A DNA stretch of 64,000 bases from Ustulina deusta. Its lineage: Eukaryota > Ascomycota > Sordariomycetes > Xylariales > Xylariaceae. Positions 12,897-24,659 of the stretch are shown here, in pieces. The translations under genes and the position numbers were made by a program. Where the stretch lies: positions 124,001 through 188,000 of the forward strand of contig JAJNNX010000063.1 in the NCBI GenBank assembly GCA_023159155.1, read 5' to 3'. The notes under the pieces were generated by a model. It did no database searches, was not told the DNA's origin, and worked only from the letters and a program-made list of their open reading frames with translations. The number at the start of each line of letters is the position of its first letter. The stretch's first letter is position 1.

Positions 12897-15800
12897 ATGG
12901 ATCCCCTATCAGCGCTGTCGGTCGCCGCCAGTGTCGTCCAGTTTGTAGACTTCACATTTCGTCTTGTCAGCAGCACCCGCGCAATCATAAAGTCAAAATC
13001 CGGCTTCGCGGGCGATGTCGATACCCTGGATGCCATTGCGAGGGACGCGACGGAACTGAGCGACGCTCTCGCTGCGTCGCCGGCGCTGGATGCTTCTAGC
13101 ACTACTTTACAGGCGCTTGTCGGGGAGTGCAAGACGATTGCTGAAAGCCTGCTGGCCGTGCTTGAAAATCTGCGTACTAATAAGACGAAGAAATGGAGCT
13201 GCTTTGTTGCTGCGCTGCGAACGGTGTGGTCGAAGGGAAAGATTGATGGGTTTGTCGACCGGCTTGGAAAGGTGCAGGCCCAAATCTCGACTCATATGCA
13301 CTTCCTCATTTTGTATGGCTTCATCGCTATGATAAGACAGATACGCGAGTAACGCTAACACGGGGTTCTAGGAATTATATAAACATACAGTCGGTTCAGA
13401 TCTATTCCCTCAAGGCGAATGCCCTGAGGCTTGGGATGGAGGATCAGAATCGAATTGAGAACCTCCGAGATGATGTCGTCACAAGGCTTGAAAGGTTATC
13501 TGAAGAAACCTCCAAGACGCAGGAGGACATGCGACACCTGATGGAAAATTTGGAGCCGAATGCTCCCAAGCCGGCGGCAGCTCATCCTACCCGCCTCGGA
13601 CTATCCCTCGATCTGACCAACTATTTCTCTGGAATTATTAAGCATCTCGCAGAAGAACAGTCTCTAATGGCGTCGAATCAAGAGTTCTTGGAGACTCTCT
13701 ATTTTAGTAAGATAAAAGCACGGCAGCGGAAAATCGAATCGGCACACTCGAAAACATTTGGGTGGATTTTTCGACCCTCTGTTCCCGATGGGTCGAAGAC
13801 AGTCTCCTTCTACCAGTGGCTCCTCGAGGGCAATGGGACCTTCTGGATACAGGGAAAGGCTGGCTCTGGCAAGTCGACGCTGATGAAATTCATCTGCGCT
13901 CATGGGATGACAGGAGAGTTGCTTCGCGTGTGGGCCGGTAGTAAGCGACTCATCACTGCTAAGTTTTTCTTTTGGAACGCAGGTACCGTTCTTCAGAAAT
14001 CAACGGAGGGTCTTCTCCGGTCTCTCCTGTTCGAGATCTTGCGGAAATGCCCGGAACTAATTCCCCGGGTGTCCAAGGGTAACCATAAAGCGCCCTTTCG
14101 GAGGCAGGGCCCGTATACACAAGCCGATGATGAAGAGCTCTGGAGCCAGGAAGCTCTGATGGAGACCTACCACAGGCTTGTAGCATGCTGCGATGAAGTG
14201 GAAGTAAAGTTCTGCTTCTTCATTGACGGGCTGGACGAGTTTGAGGAGGAGAGCAAGACGCATAGTGACTTGATTGCGACGCTCCATATCCTGGACACAT
14301 CACAGAACATCAAGTTCTGCGTATCAAGCCGGCCATGGACAGTCTTCTCAGACGCGTTTGGCGAAGACCCAGATCGGCTTCTCAAGCTCGAGGATCTGAC
14401 GCGAGATGATATCCGTAGCTATGTTCGTGAGAAGTTCAATGAGAATAGCCAGTTCCAGCTTCTCAGCGTCGACAATCCACACTACGCTGGTCTTATCGAG
14501 GACATAACGCGCCAGGCCCAGGGCGTCTTCTTATGGGTTTTCCTGGTGGTACGAGACCTGCTCGAGGGCTTCTCCCATAGTGATACGATCCGCACCATGA
14601 GAAAGCGTCTTGAGTGGTTCCCGGCCGAATTAGAGCAGTTCTTCCAGCACATGATTGATTCGATCCCCCCCATTTACCTGCCACACATGGCCCGCACGCT
14701 ATGGATGGCCACCTCGGTGTCGCAGCCACAGTTCCTGATAGTCTACTCGCTTTTGGACGACGTATCGGATGCCATGGTTGCTTTCGCAGAGGAGCATTCC
14801 GCCGGGGTCATGTACGATCACGAGATGCGCACGCGCGTCCAGCAGATGCGCAGACGCCTTGACGGCCGCTGCAAGGGGTTGCTAGAGGTCGTCCTTGACG
14901 AGCCCGATGCCGGCTTGTACTTTGAGTATAAGGTCGATTTCTTGCACCGCACCGTTCGCGACTTCTTGCTCGGATCCCCAAAGATCCGCCGGATACTAGA
15001 ACAACAGCGCTTCGCAGAGCTGAGTGGTGTTGGCTGCTGCGGCAGCGATGTCTGGTTGTTGCCCTGCCTGAGCATTTTAGAGGCCTTCAAGCGCGCCCCC
15101 TTTAGGATTGGACCGCAGGCTGCTGCCATCGATGCAGAACTCGCCGTGAGGTTGTTGGAGAGTTTAATGATGTTTGCCTACGAGGCAGAGGTAAACATGA
15201 GTGATCGCTCGGCACTGATACAGATTCTTCGTGACGCCGAAAAGACATATGACTGGCGAAGGTGGCAGTTCTCCTGGCCCTTGGACACAAATCTATTCCT
15301 CGGGCTTGCCTGTCAGGCCGATTTGTTTTCCTATATTGAGAAACGGATTAGCCCCGGTTGGTTCACCCAACCGTCAGACTCAGTGAGCAGCACGGCGAAG
15401 TTTTCTCGTGCAGAGCCAACAAGGACTCTTCTTAGCTATGCTCTAGAAACACAGCCGCGGAAGCGACTCGGTAATTCCTACCAGTGGACCCTGCATCCTC
15501 GAATCGTAGAACATCTGCTGAACATGGGCGCTGACCCAAATCAGCCGGATAAACTGCAAGAACCCTCTAGGCTAAGTAGCTGGCGCACATTTCTCACTGG
15601 GGTGTCATCGAATATGCCGTTCTCTGAAGACGAACAGGTGCGTGAGACTTTACGTCTCTTGCTCAAGCATGATGTTAAGTTGGGCGCCGAAATCATGGCC
15701 GGAGATGGGCGTTTTACTACTGCTGAGAAGCTTGTAGACGAGATTTTGCATGGAGAGATCACAGAATTACAAGGGGAGCACATGCTGGAATTAATGCCCG

Positions 15801-15907
15801 AGTCGAAGGAAGAACCTCCCAGGCCCAAAGACGAGGAGGAGACTGGACTTGAGACTAGGACCCGACCTAGTGTAATATCTTGGCTGTTTTCCTGGCGGAG
15901 TAGGTAG
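12897..15907 (+). CDS. STAND/NLR protein with NACHT NTPase domain, 983 aa
   Basis: Two exons: 12897-13312 and 13372-15907. The 59-nt intron has donor GTATGG, branch GCTAACA and acceptor CTAG; the join reads HFLIL|NYINIQ. Start chosen at MDPLSALSVAASVVQFVDF, the standard beginning of the helical N-terminal domain of fungal STAND proteins (SesA/HeLo-like, about residues 1-135). A coiled region follows, then a NACHT domain: Walker A GKAGSGKST at about 300-308, Walker B FFIDGLDEFE at about 421-430, and sensor KFCVSSRPW at about 453-461. The helical part with FLHRTVRDFLL at about 662-672 is characteristic of the DUF7791-type C-terminal region. One ankyrin-like segment (VEHLLNMGADPNQP) lies near residue 851-864. 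Such proteins are signal-transducing NTPases, candidates for nonself recognition or programmed cell death; that role is inferred. All catalytic motifs look intact. Confidence 0.9.
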
Positions 15908-17863
15908 CATTCCTTTTTTTTTTCTTGGTGAGCGTGGCGTTCGCGACCTTAGGAGGGAATGCTTGGTGCGTTAGATATAACACCACAGCGAAATAGAAAA
16001 CAGTAGATATTGGGTTGATGTAAATCTTTTTAGCTTAGTACATAGGTGCTTAATTTACTTTGAGGTGGTCCACTTGATAGGAGTTAACCAGGCTTAGAAT
16101 ATTCGTTTTATTGATAGAAAAAGAAGCCTCCCAACTACCTACCCGGGTTTTGGGGGTTGTCATTAGAAAGCGTTTTTGAAGAATTGCCCCCTGGGTTATT
16201 CGGAACAGGTATACAAACCTTGCAATAGAATTGGTCACTTGTTTTTCTAACCTATTACACTAGGCCCCGTCCCTGCTGGGAGGCAAAAAATAGCCTTTGT
16301 TTTTAAGGGCTATTATTAGCTCCCTATATCGCACTAGCTATCTTGACCTAGCCATACTTCTATGGAGGGCCATTGGGACCACTTGTGACAAAACGTAAAT
16401 CGTAAAACGGGAAGAGATAAACAAGGTCACCTTATTTTTTATAACCTTAATAACTTTACAACCAGTTATCTGAATATTATATAATATATATTTTATTTTT
16501 TGTTATTTTTTTAATATTATTTTTATTTTTTTTACAGCTTATATTTGTAAAATTATTAGGTTTTATTTATTTATGCCAAGAGTACATTTTTATGTTTTGT
16601 CAGAAAAGGTCCCACTGGCCCTCCTCTAGGTGGGCCATTAGGACTATAAGTAACAAAACATAATAATATTATAAATATAGGCTTAATAAAAATAAACATG
16701 GCATTAAAAAATAAAACAAAAAATAACAAAAAATAAGGTATATATTATATAATATTCGGATAACTAGTTGTAAAGTTATTAAGGTTATAAAAAATAGGGT
16801 GACCTTGTTTATCTCTTCCCGTTTTACGATTTACGTTTTGTCACAAGTGGTCCCAATGGCCCACCGTCTACTTACCTAAGTAGCCACAGAGTTGGAAAAA
16901 CTTACTAGAGTATTTTAGTATTAGTCGAGTATTTTTAGTACAAAGATCCCGCCCCCGGGCGGAGGCATTAGATGAGAGCGATAGGCCATACAGACTGACC
17001 CAGCCAACCTAGCCCTCCCTTGTCGGCTATGTAAGTCCCTTCAGTATATACTATAGCATAACTATCTCTCCTCACTTATTATACCTAGCGAGATCCACTT
17101 CTTTTCAGATTTTATCTGCAATGTTCCAGAAATACTTTTCGCAGATGTTGGGGTTAGCTGCTGTCTAACCTAATAATCATCTGCTCTCCTTGCCCCATTG
17201 CTTTAAACGTCACTACCAGTCTCAACGTTATCCTCCTAGTCAAAATTCGCCTGTAAGGTGTAACAAACAAATATCCCTACCCTATGTACCACAGTTCTAT
17301 AGGCTCCTATTGGGCGGCGACGTGTCTGAAAGGTTGTATCCAGTCTTAGAGGAGTGTTGAGACATGAAGTTGGCTATCTCCCCGGCACCTGGTTTATGGC
17401 GAGGAAGCTGTTTTCAGATTCGAATGCGCCACTTCCAAAATTCCCGCCTCTTAGCTTTTCCGAGGGGGTCCCTCAATAATTTTGCTGGTGTATTAGACTT
17501 CAAATCCAGTGGATGATGATACGGGCTGTGCCAATTTGACTAACATCTTAGAGGAGATCCAAAGATTGACAGCATCTCGCTTGATATAAGCGGCAAGTAC
17601 ATGTCAATTGAACATCTCTGTGGGGATTAGTATACACTTGTAGTAGTGCCAATGAAGAGGCTTGATCCTACGTCCCGCAATGGCGCGTTTCGTGAACCTT
17701 TATTGGTAGGCGCGCATAACCTCATGATTCAGCTCCTCATAACTACAGGGTTCAGCTCTCAGCCGCGTAATATAATACACATTAATTCCCACCGGATGTC
17801 GGCCATCAACTTCGTCTCACCATCGTTCGCATCATCTGTGGCCATTGCCATTTCGTCGATGGC
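15908..17863. other. Spacer between the two NLR genes
   Basis: About 2 kb. It contains the palindromic inverted-repeat element at 16367-16862 and otherwise only short frames. 17400-17863 should hold the promoter of the NWD gene. No effector-like small gene (HET-S/HeLo, lipase or patatin) was found here. Confidence 0.5.
16367..16862. repeat. Palindromic MITE-like inverted-repeat element, 496 bp
   Basis: Outer arms 16367-16491 and 16738-16862 are reverse complements with only about three transition differences over some 125 nt. Both start GGGCCATTGGGACCACTTG and continue TGACAAAACGTAAATCG. The centre is also palindromic but more diverged. Near 16590-16621 and 16632-16665 the same terminal motif reappears facing inward (GGGCCA, then TAACAAAACATAA). 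The unit therefore looks like two inverted copies of a 230-256 bp terminal-inverted-repeat element joined head to head by a 9-10 nt spacer. The interior is strongly AT-rich. No transposase is encoded and I see no clear target-site duplication, so the superfamily is undetermined. Confidence 0.85.
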
Positions 17864-20800
17864 ATGCCACTACTTAAGCTGTTCAAGAACCTCTGCGGTG
17901 GGTCTTTGAAGCGGAAGAACGCGGGAAAGCCCCGGACTGAACCGCCAAGCGTTGCCACGGCGCTACCGACAGGTAAGTAGATGCCGCGGCGGTATACGAT
18001 TCTCCGCACTTCATGAGCACAGCTAATATATTCTAGCTACGGAGACAAATATTCCTGCTTCAGCCTCGCATATCAATGCCGCCGCCCAAGGGATCTCCGG
18101 CAACGCAGACACAGCAGCCGGCGGGTCTCACGATACATCCAAGGCATTCACCGTGCGACAGATTCCAGAGGCTCCCTTAGCCCCTGAGGATCCGCATGGG
18201 CTCGTGGCCAGCCCCGGAGCCAAAGATTCCGAGCATGCAACGGATAGCATGGCCCAGTCGGGGCAGGAGCTTTCCCAGAGGCTTTGGGATGAAGCTTACG
18301 AGAGCCTTGAGGTTGAGAAAGGCGAGCTCATCGACTCTTATCTGAAAACCCTGGTTGGAGTTCTAGTGGACGAGAATTTCAAAGGTTTGAAGGCCAAGGA
18401 GCGCAAGGAAGCTGTGGAGAGGATCCTGGATAACTATCAAGACGGGCTTGGGGCTGAGGATGCTTCCGAAGGTTCTGCTGCTACAGACAGCAGCGCTGTA
18501 GCTGAACTCAACAGCCCCGGTGCCGAAATATCCGCTCGGATCAAGGACCGAGCCAACCGCCTGAAATATATACAGGAGCTAGTGACCAAGGGCCAGGTGA
18601 AAGTTGCCGTGCCGTGGCACGTTGCGGAGAGAATAGGTGATGTTGCCAATGTCTTCAACGTGATAAAGCCCGTGGTAGACACTGTGCTCCAGATACCCCA
18701 TGCTGCACCTGCTGCGCTTCCGTGGGCTGGCGTCTGTGCCGGGTTAAAAGTGAGCTATAGTCAATTCATTGTCTGGTCTTTTGCGCGTTGGCTAACTAGT
18801 CCTCAGATTCTGTCAAATCCTGGCACTGTGGCGGGATCCAACCTTAAGGGTATTGCGCATGTTGTTTCCAGGATGGACTGGTATTGCGTCTTGGTAGATC
18901 ATCTCCTGCAAGGTGACCCATCTCTTTCAGATGTCCGGCAAAAGCTGGAACGGCAGGTTGTCAAGCTTTACGCTGCCATCCTCCTCTATCAGATGAAGAG
19001 TGTATGTTGCTACTATAAGAACCAGTTCGGCGTTTTCCTCAAGAGTCTCGTCATCCTGGACGAGTGGACCACCCTTCTAGCCAGTGTCGAACTCGCCGAA
19101 ACCACCCTTCTTAGCGAGTGGAAGACATATAGCGAGCTCGAAGCTGTCAAGTTCGGGGAGAAGCTCGGCAAGATTAATGATCAGCTTGGGGATATCCACC
19201 AGACGCTCTGGAGTTTCACCGCCCAGCAGAAGGATTGGCGAACAGAAGACCTGGGACGGCAGACAGGTGCCTTGGAAAACAAATGCCTCCGCAATCTCCG
19301 AGTTGTCAATCCACAGGACGATATGGAAAGCATCGAGAGAGAAAAGGGGCGCTCTCTTCCTGAACAGTACGAGTGGATCCTCGAGGACGAAAACTACGCC
19401 GCATTCACCAACTGGGATGAGTTAAATTCCAAACCATGCCGAGTGCTGTGGGTCAAGGGGCATGCTAGCAAGGACACTTCAAAGCTCATCATCAATGTCG
19501 TTCGCGAACTCTCCAGCCAGCCCGCCACGTTTGCACGAACCCTCTCTTACTTTTTCTGTCAAACTCCCCATGGAGAACCCCGCGATGCCACAATCGCCCT
19601 GAGATCTCTGATCTGGATGCTACTGTTGCAAGAGAAGACTCTCTTCTCCCACTTGCTACCAGAATTCGACAGCTCTGGGCAGGCTCTCTTTACAGACAAG
19701 AATGCGCCGATTGCAATGCGACGGGTCTTCAAGGCTATGTTGGCCGATCTGAAGTCGCCGGCATACTTCGTCGTCGACGGCCTTGATGATTATGGCCGAG
19801 GAGAAGAGGATTTAAACGATCTACTGACTCTCATTTCGGATTCCCTTGCTCTGTCGCACAACGCGAGGTGGTTAGTCTCTAGTCGCCAAGAGACTCGAGT
19901 TCTAGCCTCCTTCAACCAAGATACTCTGGCAACCGTACTCGAGCTGGATATGAAAAGTCACCATGATCATATCGAGGAGCAGAAAATTCAAGACTATCGG
20001 AATCAGTGGGAGCACACGATGACCAGAATTCAAAACGAGAAGACGGGGTTTAGGGAACATTGTTGGGATATTCTAACCGTTGTTTCTCTTGTCCGAGGCC
20101 CTCTCTCATTTGAGGAGCTGTCGGTTCTCGCCGATTTACCGGCAGAAGTTCGCCCATATCCAAGCATTTGCGAGCCCTTCCTGACCGTTAAGGAGGAACG
20201 GGTGTCCTTGGTCCACAAGTCAGCCAATGGCTATCTGCAGGAAAATCGGCCCAGGCTTCTAGGAACTGCGGTCCAGGGCCACCGAGACATTGTCAAACTC
20301 TCAATAAACGCCATGTCGGTACTAAAACGAGACCTCTACGGCATTGGGCAGCCTGGTGTTCAATTCACAGATATAACTACACCCCAGTCTGACCCCCTAG
20401 CGCCCATTCGTTACTCGTGCCTATTATGGCTCGTCCATCTTCGCAGTGCGATTATTGACGAGCCCGTGAAGGCCAAGGAGCTCTGTAATATTGCTTTTGA
20501 GTTTCTGAAAGAGCACTTCCTCCACTGGCTTGAGAGTGCGTGCATTTTGCACATAGTTTCACCTGTGATTCGTAGCATCCGCGAGCTTCGGAAGGCCGTT
20601 CAGGTACGTTTCTCGCAAGACTTACCTGGTTTCATACACCGTACTAAAGCTGTAGAAGCTTTCTGAAGCATATCCTGAGTTTCTCGGCTTCTTAGAAGAT
20701 GCGGAAAGGTTTGCAGCCACCAATAGGTCAATTATAGAACAGACGCCTCTGCAGATCTATGGCGCCGCTCTTGCATTCTGTCCGACACAAAGCGAGGTGA

Positions 20801-22815
20801 AGAAGCTGTTCTGGAAGCAACGATGGCCATTTGTGGAGAAGACAGCAGGAGTTCGAGAAAACTGGGATCTCTACCAACACATGCTCACGGATCATGGGGG
20901 GCCGGTTGAATTCATCACCTTCTCACCAGACGGCAAAATGCTTGCGTCAGCCACGAGGTGTGAGGTGCGGCTATGGAGCTTTGATGCTGCATCCGAGACC
21001 TGGGATTGCAAACAGACGCGAAATTTACCTTGGATTTTGTCCATTGCGTTCTCGCCAGACAGCAGGACGCTTGTATTGGCTTTGAAGGAGAATATCCTTT
21101 TCTGGGTCGTCGGTGCCGCAAACGCAAGCTCGACTACATCACAGCTTAACCACATAACCCAGGAGACTGCCATTGCCGTAGCCTTCTCGCCGGACGGCAA
21201 GATGTTGGCGGCAGCTTCAAGGCATCACATCTCTTTCTGGGCAATCGGCACTGCGACCACGACAGCCACAAGTACGAACCCCAAACATTCGGTCGATTGC
21301 TATCGTTTTGGAGTCGAGGCTATCGCCTTCTCGCCCGACGGCAAGACGCTTGTTTCGGCCTCGCAACATGGGATGGACCTCTGGGCCGTCAATACCGAGA
21401 CCACAACCGTGGCGGAGACAGGCAGAAAGTGCTCTACATACCACAAGGAGCAAGTCCACGCTCTCGCTTTCTCGCCGAACGGGGAGACACTCGCGCTGGC
21501 TTCTATTGATGGGATGTGGCTCCTACCCATGGATACCGCCGCCACTACGTCCTTCCAGGAACCCCGGGAATTCCTCACCACGGATGTTAGAGACAGGCCG
21601 GTGCGCGCTATCGCTTTCTCGCCGGACGGTGAGACGCTCGTGTCAGCCTCGGGGACCGGTCTGCGGCTCTGGCCTGCCATCCTCGCGAGTGGAACCGAGA
21701 CCCGAGAACCCATACAGATGCTTGACCACAGTGTTGCCGCCATTGCCTGGTCGCCAGACGGTAAGACTCTTGCCTCGACAGAAAACCGGGCGGTGCGGCT
21801 CCAGTCAATGGATATCTCAATCGAACCTCGGGAATCCGGACCGGCCACCGAGTGCCACAGGTATCCACTGGAAGCCGTCGCCTTCTCGCCGGACCACCAA
21901 ATACTTGTGTCTGCGTCGAGAGATGGGGCGCGGATTTGGGTTCTTGATGCTGCAGCGGAGAACTGGGAGTGCAAGCAAACGCTCGGACTGCCAAATAACT
22001 CCATCAACGCTGTCGCCTTCTCGCCGGACGGGAGGAAGCTTGCTTTTGTTTTAGGGTGTTCCGCGGTTCAGCTCTGGTCCATCGATCGCGCGGACATGAC
22101 CGCAGTCCAGGAGCCCAAAGGCATTCTTCGGGCCCGCGGAATCACGCCTATGTCTATTACCTTTTCGCCAAACAGCAACGAGCTTGTGTATGCTTCGTCC
22201 AACGCGGCGTATTCCTGGGCTACAGATGCCGCGACTTTGAAGAGTAAGCCCGTCCAAGGCTTTTATTGTCAGGGACTGGTCGCGGCGCTCGCCTTCTCCC
22301 CTGATGGCAAGACGCTTGCATCGGCTTCAAGGGTTTCAGAGGTGAAGCTCTGGGGCCAAAACAGGGCAACCGCGGCCTGGGAATGCAAACAATCGCTCAA
22401 GGGCCATGAACGCAGTGTCACAGCCGTCGCTTTCTCGCCGGATGGCAAAAGGTTTGCGTCGGCTGATGAGGAAGTGCTGCTGCTCTGGTCTATCACTGCG
22501 TCTGGAGTCGCACTCGAGAAGCCTTCACGGAGACTGCCGGTCGGTGTACAGTTGACAAACCTGTCGTTTTCGGAGGATAGTCAACATCTTGCGGCCGACC
22601 AAGGAATGCTCTATGTCTCTGACTCCGGTACCCTTGTGCGACACAATTCAGTTTCTACAACACTAGTGAAGGATGATTGGATAATTCGAAATGGGCGGAA
22701 GCTTCTGTGGCTTCCCCCTGATTACAGGGCGACATGTTCGGCTGTCTGTGATGGTCTTTTTGTTTTGGGTCATGTCTCTGGCCGCATTACTTTCCTGTAC
22801 TTGGCAGCGTCTTAA
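17864..22815 (+). CDS. NWD-type NLR: NACHT domain with C-terminal WD40 repeats, 1611 aa
   Basis: Three exons: 17864-17972, 18037-20603 and 20656-22815, with introns of 64 nt (GTAAGT...CTAG) and 52 nt (GTACGT, TACTAAA branch, TGTAG). Start chosen at MPLLKLFKNLCGG, a basic leader usual for this family. Residues about 100-400 form the helical NWD NACHT N-terminal domain (QLSQRLWDEAYESL-like start, then LPWAGVCAGLKV and LYQMKSVCCYY). The NACHT core follows: VLWVKGHASKDTSK at about 506-519 where the Walker A should be, YFVVDGLDDYG (Walker B) at about 613-623, and RWLVSSRQE. The P-loop lacks the conserved Gly-Lys-Thr, so ATP binding may be impaired. Residues from about 985 hold 13 recognisable WD40 repeats of the form AxAFSPDGKTLxSAS...LW, near the 14 of a double seven-blade propeller. 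Related proteins (HNWD/NWD) act in fungal allorecognition; that role is inferred here. Confidence 0.9.
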
Positions 22816-24659
22816 GTAAAATGGATTGAGGTGGTGTCTTCTCGAGCAGTGCCTCGAGAGCTTGTTGGATAATATAGAACAGAAACACTGTAAACTGGAT
22901 TGAATTCTGGATAAAAAAGAACCACCTATCGAAGTCGGGCTGTTAAGGAGAGTTAAATATACCATAAGTGTCTAGGCAGCCAGTCTGCTGCCTCCAACCA
23001 GTGGTGATATTGATGTGGGCCAACAGTTCTGATATAACATGGGCTTAGATAAGGGCTTGGAGATTGGTCTCAATATTGCAATAATCTACTGAGGTTGCCA
23101 AGGACCGTATGTCCCCTTCCGTGTTGAAAGTGAACTACGTCAAGGAGTCACTTCATGTACTGTACAAGATCAAGGGCATGAAGGGCACGGTCATCACCGT
23201 TCATGTATATATTGAGGTCTTCCCACCTTCTGTCATAATGTAGACAAGCTGAATGCAACACTCATATACCAATCATTTTACCATTCCGAAGCTCCCGGTA
23301 TCTCAGGCTGGCCTTAGGTCTATATATACAACTCCATCGGGCTTACTAACCTCCGATGGCCGCGAATATGTCTGAGATTAGCGAGGGCTGAATAGCCTCA
23401 CCGAGACCTTCGTTCCACAGCTCTCAGCGCGTCAACACGCGTACGACCTTCGTGTGGGCTGGGGTCACGTAGACCTTCCGTATAACACCTGACATGTTTA
23501 CATCGAACGGTACTATCCTAGCTGTATGATGCGGCCGATATTGTACGCTACTAGCGATCGAATCTAAAAGCGTATCTAGAATTCAATACATGTTGTTTAC
23601 TCATTGAGCCTTCACAAATAAGGATACATTGTCGTGTCATCGCATGCTAGTTAATATAGTCGATGTATCCATTGATGGAATAAGTTCCAAAGAACATACT
23701 ATCCTGCAACCCACTGTTGATAATACGTACTATGTGAAAGAAAAGTGGTATTCATGTTACAATGGATAAGAAGGTAGTAGGGGACACCGTTGCTGGCTAA
23801 TACAGTATCTTCGAGTCACATGGAGGTAACAAAAGCCACGAATCAAGACGAGCTTGGGGCCGCCAGAAGTTTATTTCCAAGAACATCGCTCTGATAAGAA
23901 CACTATCGCCGTCAGGCCTTCTATAATTGCATACTTTATATGGACCAAATAAATCCCCTCCACGTAGTCACCAATATGTACATCCGAGGTAGTATCTGGG
24001 AGAAAGCCAGTCCGTGGTTCTCAACTACCATAGCATGCTCATTCCCAGCGACGTTGTTGAGAATAAAATTTGAATCCTTCCCACTACGTGCTATATGAAT
24101 CATGGCGAGAGCCACCTTCACATTCTCGTAACATTTTCCTGTGTCCTTATTTAGTTTATAAAATGTGTTTCCGGCGAAAGCGGCCTTGATTCTTTTTTCT
24201 GCTAACTCTCATGTATGGTGCTGTTATTATAGGTACTAGCCTCATACTTGGCCGGGCCCACCACAGACAAAAGGCGGAGGACAACCTATGCTGGCTGGAA
24301 AACGTCCCACTGGCTTTCATTTTCCATTCTACCAAATATCTATGTCGGCTGTTGTAGTATAGTAGCGGTGGTGGTCTATTAGGTGGAGCAGATGAAACAT
24401 CGCGGAGATTCGTTGGTGGATTAATTCCCGCGCGCCAGGGAATATCCTCAAGCTAGGGAAATTTCCCTTTTGGGTCACGGCAGCTTGATATGTTTCCTCA
24501 AACGATATGTCTGCCTTATATAAATATGACAAAGCTGATTTCGATGAAGATATCCCTATTGACTTTCATGCCCTAGCACACGACATTCCTCCCTGTCTAC
24601 TTTTCCCGTTTTGTTCCATTATTTCAATTTCCAATAGAGGAAGTCAGGTCTCAACAAAG
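22816..24659. other. Intergenic, no gene recognised
   Basis: About 1.8 kb between the NWD gene and the LPMO-like gene. Only frames of about 60 codons occur. The last 200 bp before 24660, including a TATATAAAT-like sequence near 24516-24526, is the likely promoter and 5' UTR of the LPMO-like gene. Confidence 0.45.

Noticed and set aside
20891..22257. Long open frames on both strands across the WD40 region (for example 21300-22007 minus).
   Set aside because: They are shadows produced by the repeated FSPDG codons of the real + strand gene.
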